A stretch of 59,365 nt of DNA from JAGQTE01 sp964648005 (lineage in GTDB: Bacteria; Actinomycetota; Acidimicrobiia; Acidimicrobiales; Acidimicrobilacustridaceae): the NCBI GenBank assembly GCA_964648005.1, contig CAZYKR010000001.1:1-59365 (forward strand). The letters are read 5' to 3'. The notes below the pieces were generated by a model. The model did no database searches. It was not told where the DNA came from and saw nothing but the letters and a program-made list of their open reading frames with translations. The position numbers and the translations under genes are program-made. Below, piece after piece: positions 1-8,060 of this stretch. The number at the start of each line of letters is the position of its first letter. The stretch's first letter is position 1.

Positions 1-14
1 AGAGCTGAGGCGCC

Positions 15-1574
15 GTGACCCTGCGCGCCCGCGTCCTGCTCGGCCTGGCCGTCATCGCCGTCGTCCTCGTCGGAGGTGGGCTGTTCGTCGCGCAGGCCAA
101 CGAGGCGCATCTGATCGAACAGGTCGACGCGCAGCTGGCGTCCGCCGCCCACCCCGCCGAGCAGCTGCTGTTCGCACCGAACCCGGGCGAGTCCGGCCCG
201 GGCCAGCGACCGACCGTGGCGCCACCGTCGGACACCGACGCCTCGTCGACGGCGGAGCCCCCGAGCCCGCTCTACACCGGGGTGCTGACCGCCGACGGCA
301 CGCTGCAGACGCTGTTCGCCCCGAACTTCGGCGTCGACGCGTCGTCGGACGACTTGCCGGCCATCGACCCGGCGGTGGCGGTGGCGTCGGCACGCACCGG
401 CGACCCCTTCACGGTGGCGTCGGTCGACGGCGCCACCGACTACCGGGTCCTGGCCACCGCCGATCAACGCACTGGCGCGGTCGTCGTCGTGGCCCTGCCG
501 CTGACCGACGTCGACGCCGCCGTGCTGCGCCTGGTGCTCGTGCAGGGCGTGGCGCTCGTCGTGGCGCTGGGCGTGCTGGGGTTGGTGGCGTGGTGGGTGC
601 TGCGGCTCGGCGTCGAGCCGGTCAACGAGATGGCCCACGCCGCCGCTGCCATCGCCGAGGGCGACCTGTCGCACCGCGTGCCGGAGGCGCCGCCGGGCAC
701 CGAGGCCGGAGAGCTGGGGCGGGCGTTGAACCAGATGCTCGGCCGGATCGAGGCGTCCTTCGACGAGCAGGTCGCCACCGAGGACCGGCTGCGGCGCTTC
801 GCCGCCGACGCGTCGCACGAGTTGCGCACCCCGGTGACGACCATCCGCGGCTACGCCGAGCTCTACCGCGTCGGTGCCCTGGCCGATCCCGACGCACTCG
901 ACGAGGCGATGCGACGCACCGAGGCCGAAGCGGTGCGCATGGCGTCGCTGATCGACGAGCTGTTGCAGCTCGCCCGTCTCGATCAGGGCCGTCCGATGGC
1001 GCACGACGCCGTCGACCTGGTGGCGCTGGCGCACGACACCGTGGCCGACGCCCGCGCCACCCAGCCCGAGCGGCCGATCTCGGTGACCCTCGACGCCTCG
1101 CTGGCCGACGACGCCTCGCCGGCTGCCCTCGACGTCGAGGCGCACACGCCGGGTGCCGGCGCCGTCGTGGTCGGCGATGCGGACCGGCTCCACCAGGTGC
1201 TGGCGAACCTGGTCGGCAACGCGTTGGTGCACACGCCGCGCGACGTGGCGATCGATCTGCGCGTGGCGCGCGCCGGCGACGACGTCATCGTGGAGGTGAC
1301 CGACCACGGTGTGGGCATGGCGCCCGAGGCCGCGACGCGTGCCTTCGAGCGCTTCTACCGGGCGGACCCCTCCCGCTCGCGCCACCAGGGCGGCTCGGGG
1401 CTGGGCCTGGCGATCGCACACGATGTCGTCGTGGCGCACGGGGGGCAGATCGAGCTCGACAGCCGGGTGGGCGTCGGCACGACCGTGCGGGTCTTCCTGC
1501 CGGTCTCGGGCCTGTCGGGCGCCGGTTCTGCGGGAACTCCCGGGTTGCTCGCAGCGGGTTCGCAGGCCGGCTGA
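15..1574 (+). CDS. HAMP-domain sensor histidine kinase
   Basis: Membrane sensor kinase of a two-component system (519 aa). Visible order: TM1 about residues 7-27; extracytoplasmic Pro/Ser-rich sensor region to about 170; TM2 about 171-196; HAMP about 197-250; HisKA with H-box DASHELRTP and phospho-acceptor His268; HATPase_c with N-box NLVGNALVHTP, G1 DHGVGM and G2 GGSGLGLAI. All catalytic boxes are intact. Start is a GTG; a TGA ends 7 bases before it, so a response regulator gene probably lies just upstream, outside the window (inference). The DUF5666 membrane protein follows after 13 nt and is likely co-transcribed. The ligand is unknown. Confidence 0.95.
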   Translation: MTLRARVLLGLAVIAVVLVGGGLFVAQANEAHLIEQVDAQLASAAHPAEQLLFAPNPGESGPGQRPTVAPPSDTDASSTAEPPSPLYTGVLTADGTLQTLFAPNFGVDASSDDLPAIDPAVAVASARTGDPFTVASVDGATDYRVLATADQRTGAVVVVALPLTDVDAAVLRLVLVQGVALVVALGVLGLVAWWVLRLGVEPVNEMAHAAAAIAEGDLSHRVPEAPPGTEAGELGRALNQMLGRIEASFDEQVATEDRLRRFAADASHELRTPVTTIRGYAELYRVGALADPDALDEAMRRTEAEAVRMASLIDELLQLARLDQGRPMAHDAVDLVALAHDTVADARATQPERPISVTLDASLADDASPAALDVEAHTPGAGAVVVGDADRLHQVLANLVGNALVHTPRDVAIDLRVARAGDDVIVEVTDHGVGMAPEAATRAFERFYRADPSRSRHQGGSGLGLAIAHDVVVAHGGQIELDSRVGVGTTVRVFLPVSGLSGAGSAGTPGLLAAGSQAG

Positions 1575-1587
1575 GCACGCTGGACCC

Positions 1588-2634
1588 ATGAGCGAAGACC
1601 ACCAACCCCACACCCCGCCGCCGCCTCCCGCCCCGCCGGTCCCGCCGCCCGCACCCCAGGTCGCCGAGTCGCCGGTCACTGCGCCCACCAACCCGTTCGT
1701 GTGGCAGATGACGGACGCGTCGGCGGCGTCGTCGCACCCGACCGGCTCCCTGGCCGGTCCGCCGATCGCAGCACCGTCCGGTCCGCCGACGGGTCCGCCG
1801 TCCGGTCCGCCGGATGCGGCGCAGCCGTTCGGAGCATCGCCGGTCCCGCCGGCCGTCGTGCCCGAGCCGTCGAGGCCGTCGAACCCGCTGCGCTGGGTGG
1901 CGACGGCGGGCGTCGCCGGCGTGCTAGCCATCGCCGCCTTCGCCGTCGGGTCGCAGATCGCCTCGAGCGCCACGACCTCGACGGCGGCGCCGGCCAGCCT
2001 CAGCCAGAGCCAGACGCCAGGCCAGTCGGCCTCCGGCTCCGGTTCCGCTTCCGGTCAGTCGTCGCAGGTGCCGGGGGCTTCCGGCTCGTCGGGCCAGGCC
2101 GATCCGTTCGGCGAACGCTCGCAGGGGCAGATGCCCGGCGGCGACCAGGGCCAGATGCCCGGGGGCGACCTGGGGCAACCTCCGATGGGCGGCCCCGGCG
2201 GGATGGGCCGTCCGGCCGCGGGCGGCACGATCACCGCCATCGATGGCACCACGATCACGATCGCCGGCGATGAGCGGTCGGGTGGCGCCACCGTCGTGAT
2301 CGAGGCCTCCGAGGCTACGCAGGTGTTGGAGATGGGCGATCCCCTGGCGGGCACGGCGCCGGCGGAGCTGACGATCGCCGACCTCGCCGTGGGTGACACG
2401 GTCGTCGTGATGGGCGTGCTGACCGGAGACACCGTCCAAGCCGACGCCATCATGGTCGGTGACCTGCCGATGCCGCCCGACGGCGGCATGGGGCGCCCGG
2501 GGATGGGCGGCCCCGACGCCGGCCAGGGCATGCCCGGGCCGGGCCTGCCGAATGACGGTGTGCCCAGCGATGGCCAGGGTCAGGACGTCGTGCCCGACAG
2601 CTCGTCGAGCGCCGCGGACGCAGCGCTGAGCTGA
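1588..2634 (+). CDS. Membrane-anchored DUF5666-like protein
   Basis: A 348-aa protein. A cytoplasmic Pro-rich N-terminus (about 1-95) precedes one TM helix (LRWVATAGVAGVLAIAAFAV). An extracytoplasmic Ser/Gly/Gln/Met-rich low-complexity stretch follows, then a small beta-barrel-like domain starting GGTITAIDGTTITI and ending VQADAIMVGD, which fits DUF5666. A second Gly/Met/Pro-rich tail follows. ATG 1588 is chosen because the same frame upstream is only the shadow of the kinase. It lies directly behind the sensor kinase, so it may be a target or accessory of that system (inference). The Met-rich repeats (GQMPGGD) could bind soft metals, but nothing proves it. Confidence 0.8.
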   Translation: MSEDHQPHTPPPPPAPPVPPPAPQVAESPVTAPTNPFVWQMTDASAASSHPTGSLAGPPIAAPSGPPTGPPSGPPDAAQPFGASPVPPAVVPEPSRPSNPLRWVATAGVAGVLAIAAFAVGSQIASSATTSTAAPASLSQSQTPGQSASGSGSASGQSSQVPGASGSSGQADPFGERSQGQMPGGDQGQMPGGDLGQPPMGGPGGMGRPAAGGTITAIDGTTITIAGDERSGGATVVIEASEATQVLEMGDPLAGTAPAELTIADLAVGDTVVVMGVLTGDTVQADAIMVGDLPMPPDGGMGRPGMGGPDAGQGMPGPGLPNDGVPSDGQGQDVVPDSSSSAADAALS

Positions 2635-2655
2635 CCGCCCCGCGGGCCGCCTCGC

Positions 2656-2698
2656 CCGACCGTCCTCCCGCCGTTCCCGCCGGCGGAAGGGCGGTCGG
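2656..2698. terminator. Bidirectional hairpin terminator
   Basis: Arms 2656-2672 and 2682-2698 can pair over 17 positions with one G-U wobble and one mismatch, around a 9-nt loop. It lies between two convergent genes (stops at 2634 + and 2705 -). No U-tract follows, as is usual for high-GC actinobacterial terminators. Confidence 0.65.
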
Positions 2699-2704
2699 TG
2701 CGCG

Positions 2705-3541
2705 TCAGGCCTGCGGCGGCACCAGCTGGTAGGAGTTGCGCAGCTCGTCCTGGATGACGGTGGCGACGCCGTCGATGTCCTCGACGACCAGCGGTTCGTC
2801 GAGCGTACGGGCGCCGAACGTCCACCCCTCGGGCAGCGCCAGACGATCCCCGAGGCCGGCCAGGTCGTCGGCCGTCAGGGTCGGGTCGATCTCAATGCTG
2901 TACGACTGCATGATGTAGACGGTGCCGTCGGGGGCGGTCAGCTCGTACACCTCGCGGCCGGCATCGAAGCCGAACTCCGTGTCGCGGTTGACCGACGAGC
3001 CGACGAAGGCGCGGCGGTCGGGGATGCCGGGGCCGAGGTCGACGATGGCGATCGAGCGCATCTCGAGCCCGTTGAAGCTGTGCCGCTCGCCCGACCCGGC
3101 CAGCTGGTTGGCGACGATGTCGTCGAGCACCCAGTAGCGCGGGCCGTTGGGCAGGGCGAGCGTCGTACCGAGGTCGGCGGCGGCAGCAGCAGGGTCGATG
3201 CCGGCGAAGGCGTCGGCAGGGCAGTCGTTGAGGCCCTGGGTGCCCCACACCTCGGCCTGGGTGTTGACCTCCGAGACGGTGACGGTGAGCACCTCGCAGT
3301 AGCGCTCGCCGTACTGGTCGCGGAGCGCCCCGGCCGGGCGCACCTCGGTGCCCGGCGTCGTCCCGCCGGTCGCCGGGTCGTCGGCCGTACCTCTGGTGCT
3401 GCCGCCGGTTGCGCCGGTGTCCGCCGTGCCCGACCCGATGGCCGTGGTGGCGGACCCCTCGGGCGTCGAGGTGGACGAGCAGGCGGCGGCGAGGGCGGCG
3501 AGGGCGACGGCGGAGGCGAGCAGGGTGGGCGATCGGCGCAT
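2705..3541 (-). CDS. Conserved hypothetical lipoprotein
   Basis: 278-aa predicted lipoprotein. It has a basic N-terminus (MRRSP), a hydrophobic stretch and a lipobox ending ALAAAC (Cys21), then a Ser/Thr/Gly-rich linker to about residue 75. The globular part carries a Tyr-Cys near RYCEVLTVTV, a second Cys in GLNDCP, and a C-terminal signature LPEGW...QDELRNSYQ that I associate with a widespread unnamed family. ATG 3541 is supported by TACGGT at 3548-3553 (minus strand) only 6 nt upstream, so it is probably leaderless. Function unknown. Confidence 0.8.
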   Translation of the reverse strand: MRRSPTLLASAVALAALAAACSSTSTPEGSATTAIGSGTADTGATGGSTRGTADDPATGGTTPGTEVRPAGALRDQYGERYCEVLTVTVSEVNTQAEVWGTQGLNDCPADAFAGIDPAAAAADLGTTLALPNGPRYWVLDDIVANQLAGSGERHSFNGLEMRSIAIVDLGPGIPDRRAFVGSSVNRDTEFGFDAGREVYELTAPDGTVYIMQSYSIEIDPTLTADDLAGLGDRLALPEGWTFGARTLDEPLVVEDIDGVATVIQDELRNSYQLVPPQA

Positions 3542-3663
3542 GCGGGGACCGTACCAGAACTGACACTTGCTATGTCATTAGTTCGGTTGGCCGGCGCCGG
3601 CGGCCGGCGCCGACGAAGACGACGCGCCGTCGCCCTCGCAGGCATGGACTAGAAACGTGCCCC
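3542..3663. promoter_or_regulatory. Divergent promoter region with inverted repeat
   Basis: This 122-bp region separates the lipoprotein (minus) from the secreted lipase (plus). It contains the minus-strand -10 TACGGT (3548-3553). An inverted repeat TGACA-7 nt-TGTCA (3561-3577) lies near the -35 position of the minus promoter. A weaker TAGAAA element ends 8 nt before ATG 3664. The repeat could be an operator; no cognate regulator is adjacent. Confidence 0.5.
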
Positions 3664-4968
3664 ATGGCTGCACGACCCCGCGCTCGCATCGCTCTCTCCG
3701 CCGCCGCTGCTCTCCTCCTCGCCCTCGGGGCGGCGTCGTGCAGCTCCGACAGCTCCGACGGCGGTGCGGCTGGCACGACCGCCGGCACCACCGGGACGAC
3801 GAACCCGGCGATGAACGAGCCGACCGACGCCTTCTACGAGGCGCCGAACCCGCTGCCCGACGGCAAGCCCGGTGACCTGATCCGCTCCGAGCCGCTCGAC
3901 GGCGCGCCGGCCGGCAGCCAGGCGTGGCGCGTGCTGTACCTGTCGACCGGCTTCGATGGCAGCCCCACCGCCGTGTCGGGCGTGGTCATTGCCCCGAACG
4001 GCACCACCTCCGGGTCGACGCCTGGCTCGGCGCCGGCGGGCACGACGCCTGCGGGCGGCCGGCCGATCCTGGGGTGGGCGCATCCGACCACCGGTGTTGT
4101 CGACTCGTGCGCACCGTCGACGCAGTCCGACGTGTTCGCGCTGATCCCCGGGCTGGGCCAGTTCCTCGACGCCGGCTACGTGGTGGCCGCCACCGACTAC
4201 GAGTCCCTCGGCACCGAGGGTGTGCACCCCTACCTCATCGGCGAGAGCGAGGGTCGCAGCGTGCTCGACTCCGCTCGCGCCGCGCAGCAGCTGTCCGACG
4301 CCGGCGCCGGCGACGAGCTGCTGCTGTGGGGCCACAGCCAGGGCGGTCAGGCGTCGCTGTTCGCCGGTCAGCTGCAGCCGTCGTACGCGCCCGAGCTGCA
4401 ACTGAAGGCCACGGCCGCCGCCGCGCCCGCCGGCGAGCTGGCCAAGTTGCTCAACCTGGACAGCTCGACCACCGAGGGGGTGGTGCTCGGTGCGTATGCC
4501 GTCAACGCCTTCACCGACCTCTACGGCGAGCAGTACCCGGATCTGGCCGAGGATCAGGTGGTTACCGCCGAGGGCATCGCCGCCATCCCCGAGCTCGTCA
4601 AGCTGTGCGACCTCACCCAGTCGGCACAGATGCAGACCATCGCCGAACCGCTCACCGGCAAGTTCTTCGTCGGCGACCCCGGCTCGGTCGAGCCGTGGAG
4701 CACGCTGCTCGCCGAGAACTCCGCCGGAGGCGAGAAGATCACCTCACCGGTGCTGATCACCCAGGGCACGGCCGACACGATCGTGATCCCGTCGACGACG
4801 GCCGAGCTGGTGCAGACCTACTGCGCCAACGGCACCGACGTGGCCGAGAAGACCTACGACGGCGTGACCCACGAGCTGATCGGCTACGAGTCCGCCGGCG
4901 ACGTCGCCAGCTGGATGGGCCAGATCCTGGCGGGCGAGACGCCCTCCATCACCTCGACCTGCACCTGA
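3664..4968 (+). CDS. Secretory lipase-family lipoprotein
   Basis: A 434-aa extracytoplasmic alpha/beta hydrolase of the secretory lipase (LIP/PF03583) type. The signal peptide ends in lipobox LGAASC (Cys26), followed by a Ser/Thr/Gly linker. The nucleophile elbow is GHSQGGQ with Ser225. Asp371 in GTADT and His403 in GVTHELIGYE complete a plausible catalytic triad in the right order. Likely substrates are acylglycerols or other esters outside the cell. ATG 3664 begins the signal peptide, so upstream in-frame sequence is excluded. It converges on the esterase gene ending at 4987. Confidence 0.88.
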   Translation: MAARPRARIALSAAAALLLALGAASCSSDSSDGGAAGTTAGTTGTTNPAMNEPTDAFYEAPNPLPDGKPGDLIRSEPLDGAPAGSQAWRVLYLSTGFDGSPTAVSGVVIAPNGTTSGSTPGSAPAGTTPAGGRPILGWAHPTTGVVDSCAPSTQSDVFALIPGLGQFLDAGYVVAATDYESLGTEGVHPYLIGESEGRSVLDSARAAQQLSDAGAGDELLLWGHSQGGQASLFAGQLQPSYAPELQLKATAAAAPAGELAKLLNLDSSTTEGVVLGAYAVNAFTDLYGEQYPDLAEDQVVTAEGIAAIPELVKLCDLTQSAQMQTIAEPLTGKFFVGDPGSVEPWSTLLAENSAGGEKITSPVLITQGTADTIVIPSTTAELVQTYCANGTDVAEKTYDGVTHELIGYESAGDVASWMGQILAGETPSITSTCT

Positions 4969-4986
4969 CAGCCGGGCTGGCAGCCC

Positions 4987-5934
4987 TCAGCGGGCGTAGG
5001 CGGCGGCGAGGGCGTCGATGGCGTCGGCCTCGTAGCGGCGCGCCGACGCGAGCAGGCGAGTGAAGGCGAACGACGGGTGGATGTGCCCGTCGAGCCGGAC
5101 GTGGGTGACCGCGACGCCGGCGCCCTCCAGCGCCGCGGCGTAGGCGGTGGCGTCGCCGCGCAGCTGGTCGAACTCCGCGGACATGATCCACGCCGACGGC
5201 AGGTCGGCGTGCGACGGAGCGAACAGCGGGGAGCAGCGCGGGTCGAGGGCGTCGGTCGCCGGATCGGGCAGGTAGTGGGCGAGGAACTCGTCGATCGCCG
5301 CCCGGTCGAGCAGGTAGCCGTCGGGCACCTCGGCGAAGCCGGACTGCGACAAGGTGGCGTCGGTGGACGGCACGTCGAGCCACTGGTGGCAGATCGCCGG
5401 GCCGGAGCGGTCCCGCGCCAGGAGGCACACCACGGCGGCCAGGTTGGCGCCGGCCGACTCGCCGCCGACCGACACCCGGGTGGCGTCGATGTCGAGCTCG
5501 GCGGCTCGCTCGACGAGCGCGCACAGCGCGGCGTAGCAGTCCTCGGGCGCCGTGGGGAAGCGGTTCTCGGGGGCCAGGCGGTACTCGACGGAGGCCACGA
5601 CGCAGCCGGCGCCGGCGGCGATGGTGCGACAGCGAGGGTCGCGCTCGTCGAGCGTGCCGACGCAGAAGCCGCCGCCGTGGAAGAAGACGTGCAGCGGCAG
5701 CCGACCCCGTCCGGCGGGCCGGTACAACCGGACCCGGATGACGCCGCCGTCGACCGGCACCTCGCATTCGGACTCCGTGACGGCACGTGGTCCCGCCCGC
5801 AGCAGCAGCCACCAGCCAGCGCGGGCCAGGCGGGCGTCCTGCTCGCGCCGGGTGGCGATGGGCACGGCGCGGTCGGTGCGATCGGTGGCGTTGGCGAGGC
5901 GGACGAGGCGGGCGAGGCGCGGTTCGAGCGGCAC
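4987..5934 (-). CDS. HSL-family alpha/beta hydrolase (esterase)
   Basis: A 315-aa cytosolic esterase of the hormone-sensitive-lipase family. It shows the oxyanion-hole motif FFHGGGF, the nucleophile motif GESAGAN with Ser160, an Asp in SAEFDQL and a His in DGHIHPSF, so the triad is complete. No signal peptide is seen. The GTG start at 5934 is favoured because TAGCCT (5943-5948, minus strand) ends 8 nt upstream, a leaderless arrangement. Substrate unknown; short- to medium-chain acyl esters are typical of the family. Confidence 0.9.
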   Translation of the reverse strand: MPLEPRLARLVRLANATDRTDRAVPIATRREQDARLARAGWWLLLRAGPRAVTESECEVPVDGGVIRVRLYRPAGRGRLPLHVFFHGGGFCVGTLDERDPRCRTIAAGAGCVVASVEYRLAPENRFPTAPEDCYAALCALVERAAELDIDATRVSVGGESAGANLAAVVCLLARDRSGPAICHQWLDVPSTDATLSQSGFAEVPDGYLLDRAAIDEFLAHYLPDPATDALDPRCSPLFAPSHADLPSAWIMSAEFDQLRGDATAYAAALEGAGVAVTHVRLDGHIHPSFAFTRLLASARRYEADAIDALAAAYAR

Positions 5935-5970
5935 GGCCGGCGAGGCTACCGGCGCAGGGGCCGCGGGTCG

Positions 5971-6018
5971 TTCTGGTAGCGCAACCGGTGCGTTCGCACA
6001 CCGGTTGCACTACCGGAA
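5971..6018. terminator. Long hairpin between tetR and esterase gene
   Basis: Arms 5971-5990 and 5999-6018 pair over about 20 bp with one wobble and one mismatch around an 8-nt loop; the core is GCAACCGGTG/CACCGGTTGC. It starts 6 nt after the tetR stop (minus direction) and lies about 25 nt before the esterase -10, so it is most simply the tetR terminator. An operator role is possible, since the core is a near-perfect palindrome. Confidence 0.6.
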
Positions 6019-6023
6019 ACGCA

Positions 6024-6632
6024 TCAGCGCAGTTCGGGACGTGCCGTGATGCGGGCCAGCAGGTCGTCGACGAACGCCGGCTCGATGCCGCGCCCGAGGA
6101 CGATGCGGCGGTGCAGGAGCGGGCCGAACAGGTACGACACGGCGTGGGCGGGTTCGAGTGTCGGGTCGATCTGGCCTTCGGCGATGCCGCGGCGCACCAG
6201 CGCCTCGATGGCGCCGATGCGCCGCTCCATGATCTCGGCGCGCAGCGCCAGGAGCTGGGGGGTCACGTCACTCGTCGACAGCAGTGCCGCGAAGAGCGGG
6301 CCGCCGGTGTCGTCGAGGACTGCTGCCGACAGCGTGACGAGCATGGTGCGCAGGTCGGTCAGCGGGTCGCCGCTCAGGACCAGGTGGATCACGCCCAGGC
6401 GTTCCTCCACGGCGTCGACCAGGAGGCTGTCGAGCGTCGGCCAGTGGCGGTAGACGGTGGCGCGGCCGACGCCGGCGACCCGGGCGACCGAGGCGTGGGT
6501 GACGTCGGTGACCCCGCCGTGCTCGAGCAGCTCGCCGACGGCGGCGAGCACCCGGGCGCGTGTGGCGCTGACCCTCGGATCGACGCGCTCGTGCCGGGCA
6601 CCGGTGTGGGCGGAGCTGGGTGCGGCCGGCAT
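6024..6632 (-). CDS. TetR-family transcriptional regulator
   Basis: A 202-aa repressor. The N-terminal TetR HTH runs about residues 18-65: helix SATRARVLAAVGELLEHGG, recognition region RVAGVGRATVYRHWPTLDSLL. The C-terminal ligand domain is all-helical (MERRIGAIEALVRRG...). ATG 6632 is chosen because TATCGT (6641-6646, minus strand) ends 8 nt upstream. A perfect 7-bp-arm palindrome at 6657-6673 lies at its -35 region, so it probably controls itself and the divergent His-rich membrane protein gene. Inducer unknown. Confidence 0.92.
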   Translation of the reverse strand: MPAAPSSAHTGARHERVDPRVSATRARVLAAVGELLEHGGVTDVTHASVARVAGVGRATVYRHWPTLDSLLVDAVEERLGVIHLVLSGDPLTDLRTMLVTLSAAVLDDTGGPLFAALLSTSDVTPQLLALRAEIMERRIGAIEALVRRGIAEGQIDPTLEPAHAVSYLFGPLLHRRIVLGRGIEPAFVDDLLARITARPELR

Positions 6633-6656
6633 GGCCCTTGACGATAGCAGAAGTAA

Positions 6657-6673
6657 TGAGACAAACTGTCTCA
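6657..6673. promoter_or_regulatory. Probable TetR operator
   Basis: TGAGACA-AAC-TGTCTCA is a perfect 7-bp inverted repeat with a 3-nt spacer, a common TetR operator layout. It lies 24 bp upstream of the tetR start and 43 bp upstream of the divergent GTG at 6717. It covers the expected -35 of the tetR promoter. Confidence 0.75.
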
Positions 6674-6716
6674 AAGTTGGTCCGACCGGGGGCTGGCAAC
6701 GACTCGAGGGGGAGAC

Positions 6717-7907
6717 GTGGACGACACGTCGACGACGGCGGCGCGACCGGGCGCCGCCGTGCTGGCGGTGACCGCGGCGTGCACGGCGGCCGCCGGTGCC
6801 ATCCACTTCGCCATGGTGCCGACCCACGGCGGTGAGGACCCCGCCCTGGCCATCGGCTTCGCCATCGCCGGGTGGGCGCAGCTCGCCGTCGCCGTGGCGC
6901 TGCTGTTGCGCCCGGGGCGTCCGGCGTATCTGGCCACGGCGCTGGTCAACGCCGGGTGTGTCGCAGCGTGGGCCGTCTCCCGCACGTCGGGCCTGCCCTT
7001 TGGATCGCACGCGGGGGTGGCCGAGGCGGCGGGGTTCGTCGATGTCGCTTCTGCGGTGCTCGAGGGCCTGGCGATCGTGCTCGCCGTGGCGCTGCTCGTG
7101 CGGCCGGCGCTCGGAGCCACGTGGGGCCAGGCGAGCTGGGTGATGGCGTCGCTGCCCGTCCTCGCCGTCGTCGCCGTCACGACGGCTGCGATCGTCTCAC
7201 CATCGGCGACCGACCATGGCGGGGCGGGACACGACCATGGCGCCGAGGGTGGCGAGCACGACCACGGGGACGTCGCCTGGCAGCCGCTCGACTACGCCAC
7301 CCAGCGCCAACTCACCGACGAGCTGGCCCTGGCTCGTGCCGCCACCGAGAAGTACCCGACGGTGGCCGACCTCAAGGCCGGTGGCGGGCGTCGGCTCGGC
7401 GTGTTCACCCCCGGCAACGGCGCGCACCACACGATGCCGGTCGAAGGCGTTCCGATCCCGGAGAAGGGGTTCGACCTGCAGGTGATCATGGGCAACGTCG
7501 CCGGCTTCGACCCGGCAAACCCGCCGATCATCCTGTACTCGGGCACCGAGGACACGGCGGTCCCTGTCGGGGTGATGTACGTCGTGTTCCAGGACGAGGA
7601 GCCCGAGGGGTTCGCCGGGCCCAACGACATCTGGCATCGCCACACCGGTGTGTGCGCCGTCGTGGGGGCCGACGGCGGTGTTGACGTGCTGTTGCCGATC
7701 GCGTCGGACACCACCAAGGAGCAGTGCGACGAGGTGGGCGGCAACCACATGCCGGTCACGCCGTGGATGGTGCACGTCTGGACCGCGCCCGGATGGGAGA
7801 GCACCGACGGCGTCTTCTCGCACGAGAACCCGCTGCTGGTGTGCCGTGACGAGACGTCGGGCGACGTTGCCACCGACTTCGCCCGAGGCTGCCAGGGCCT
7901 CGCCTGA
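6717..7907 (+). CDS. Multi-TM protein with His-rich linker, unknown function
   Basis: A 396-aa protein. Four to five hydrophobic helices fill about residues 10-160. A short His/Asp/Gly-rich segment follows (about 165-185, with repeated DHG), then a soluble domain of about 210 residues containing NPPIILYSGT and DIWHRHTGVCAVV. The GTG start is supported by a purine-rich Shine-Dalgarno (GGGGGAGA) just upstream, unlike the leaderless neighbours. It is divergent from tetR across the palindrome, so it is the likely regulated gene. The His cluster suggests metal binding; the function is not recognised. Confidence 0.75.
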   Translation: MDDTSTTAARPGAAVLAVTAACTAAAGAIHFAMVPTHGGEDPALAIGFAIAGWAQLAVAVALLLRPGRPAYLATALVNAGCVAAWAVSRTSGLPFGSHAGVAEAAGFVDVASAVLEGLAIVLAVALLVRPALGATWGQASWVMASLPVLAVVAVTTAAIVSPSATDHGGAGHDHGAEGGEHDHGDVAWQPLDYATQRQLTDELALARAATEKYPTVADLKAGGGRRLGVFTPGNGAHHTMPVEGVPIPEKGFDLQVIMGNVAGFDPANPPIILYSGTEDTAVPVGVMYVVFQDEEPEGFAGPNDIWHRHTGVCAVVGADGGVDVLLPIASDTTKEQCDEVGGNHMPVTPWMVHVWTAPGWESTDGVFSHENPLLVCRDETSGDVATDFARGCQGLA

Positions 7908-7942
7908 CCAACCCTGACGTGATCTGACCCTGCCCCGATCCC

Positions 7943-7994
7943 CCGTTCTTGTGGTGTCCACCCGGGCATGCGCGGCTCGGCACCACAGGAACGG
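7943..7994. repeat. 52-nt stem-loop repeat, copy A
   Basis: Arms CCGTTCTTGTGGTG (7943-7956) and CACCACAGGAACGG (7981-7994) pair over 14 positions including one wobble, around a 24-nt loop. It starts 35 nt after the stop at 7907. The same structure, also with a 24-nt loop, occurs at 15351-15402 and 30765-30816. It could act as a terminator or be a dispersed REP-like element. Confidence 0.85.
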
Positions 7995-8048
7995 ACGACG
8001 GACGGTGCTCCGTCGGTCGTGACCCTGGTGCGACACGCAGCTGGCCGG

Positions 8049-8054
8049 TAGCCT
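8049..8054 (+). promoter_or_regulatory. -10 element of leaderless surface-protein gene
   Basis: TAGCCT ends 6 nt before GTG 8061, so transcription should begin at or next to the start codon. No Shine-Dalgarno is visible. It fixes the start of the giant lipoprotein. Confidence 0.6.
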
Positions 8055-8060
8055 GCGTTC

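Noticed and set aside
1309..1587. In-frame upstream extension of the DUF5666 protein
   Set aside because: It overlaps the kinase catalytic domain entirely and reads as Arg/Pro/Ser-rich shadow sequence. ATG 1588 is the natural start.
4975..4987. GGGCTGGCAGCCC as a terminator between lipase and esterase genes
   Set aside because: The loop would be a single base, so the hairpin cannot form as drawn.
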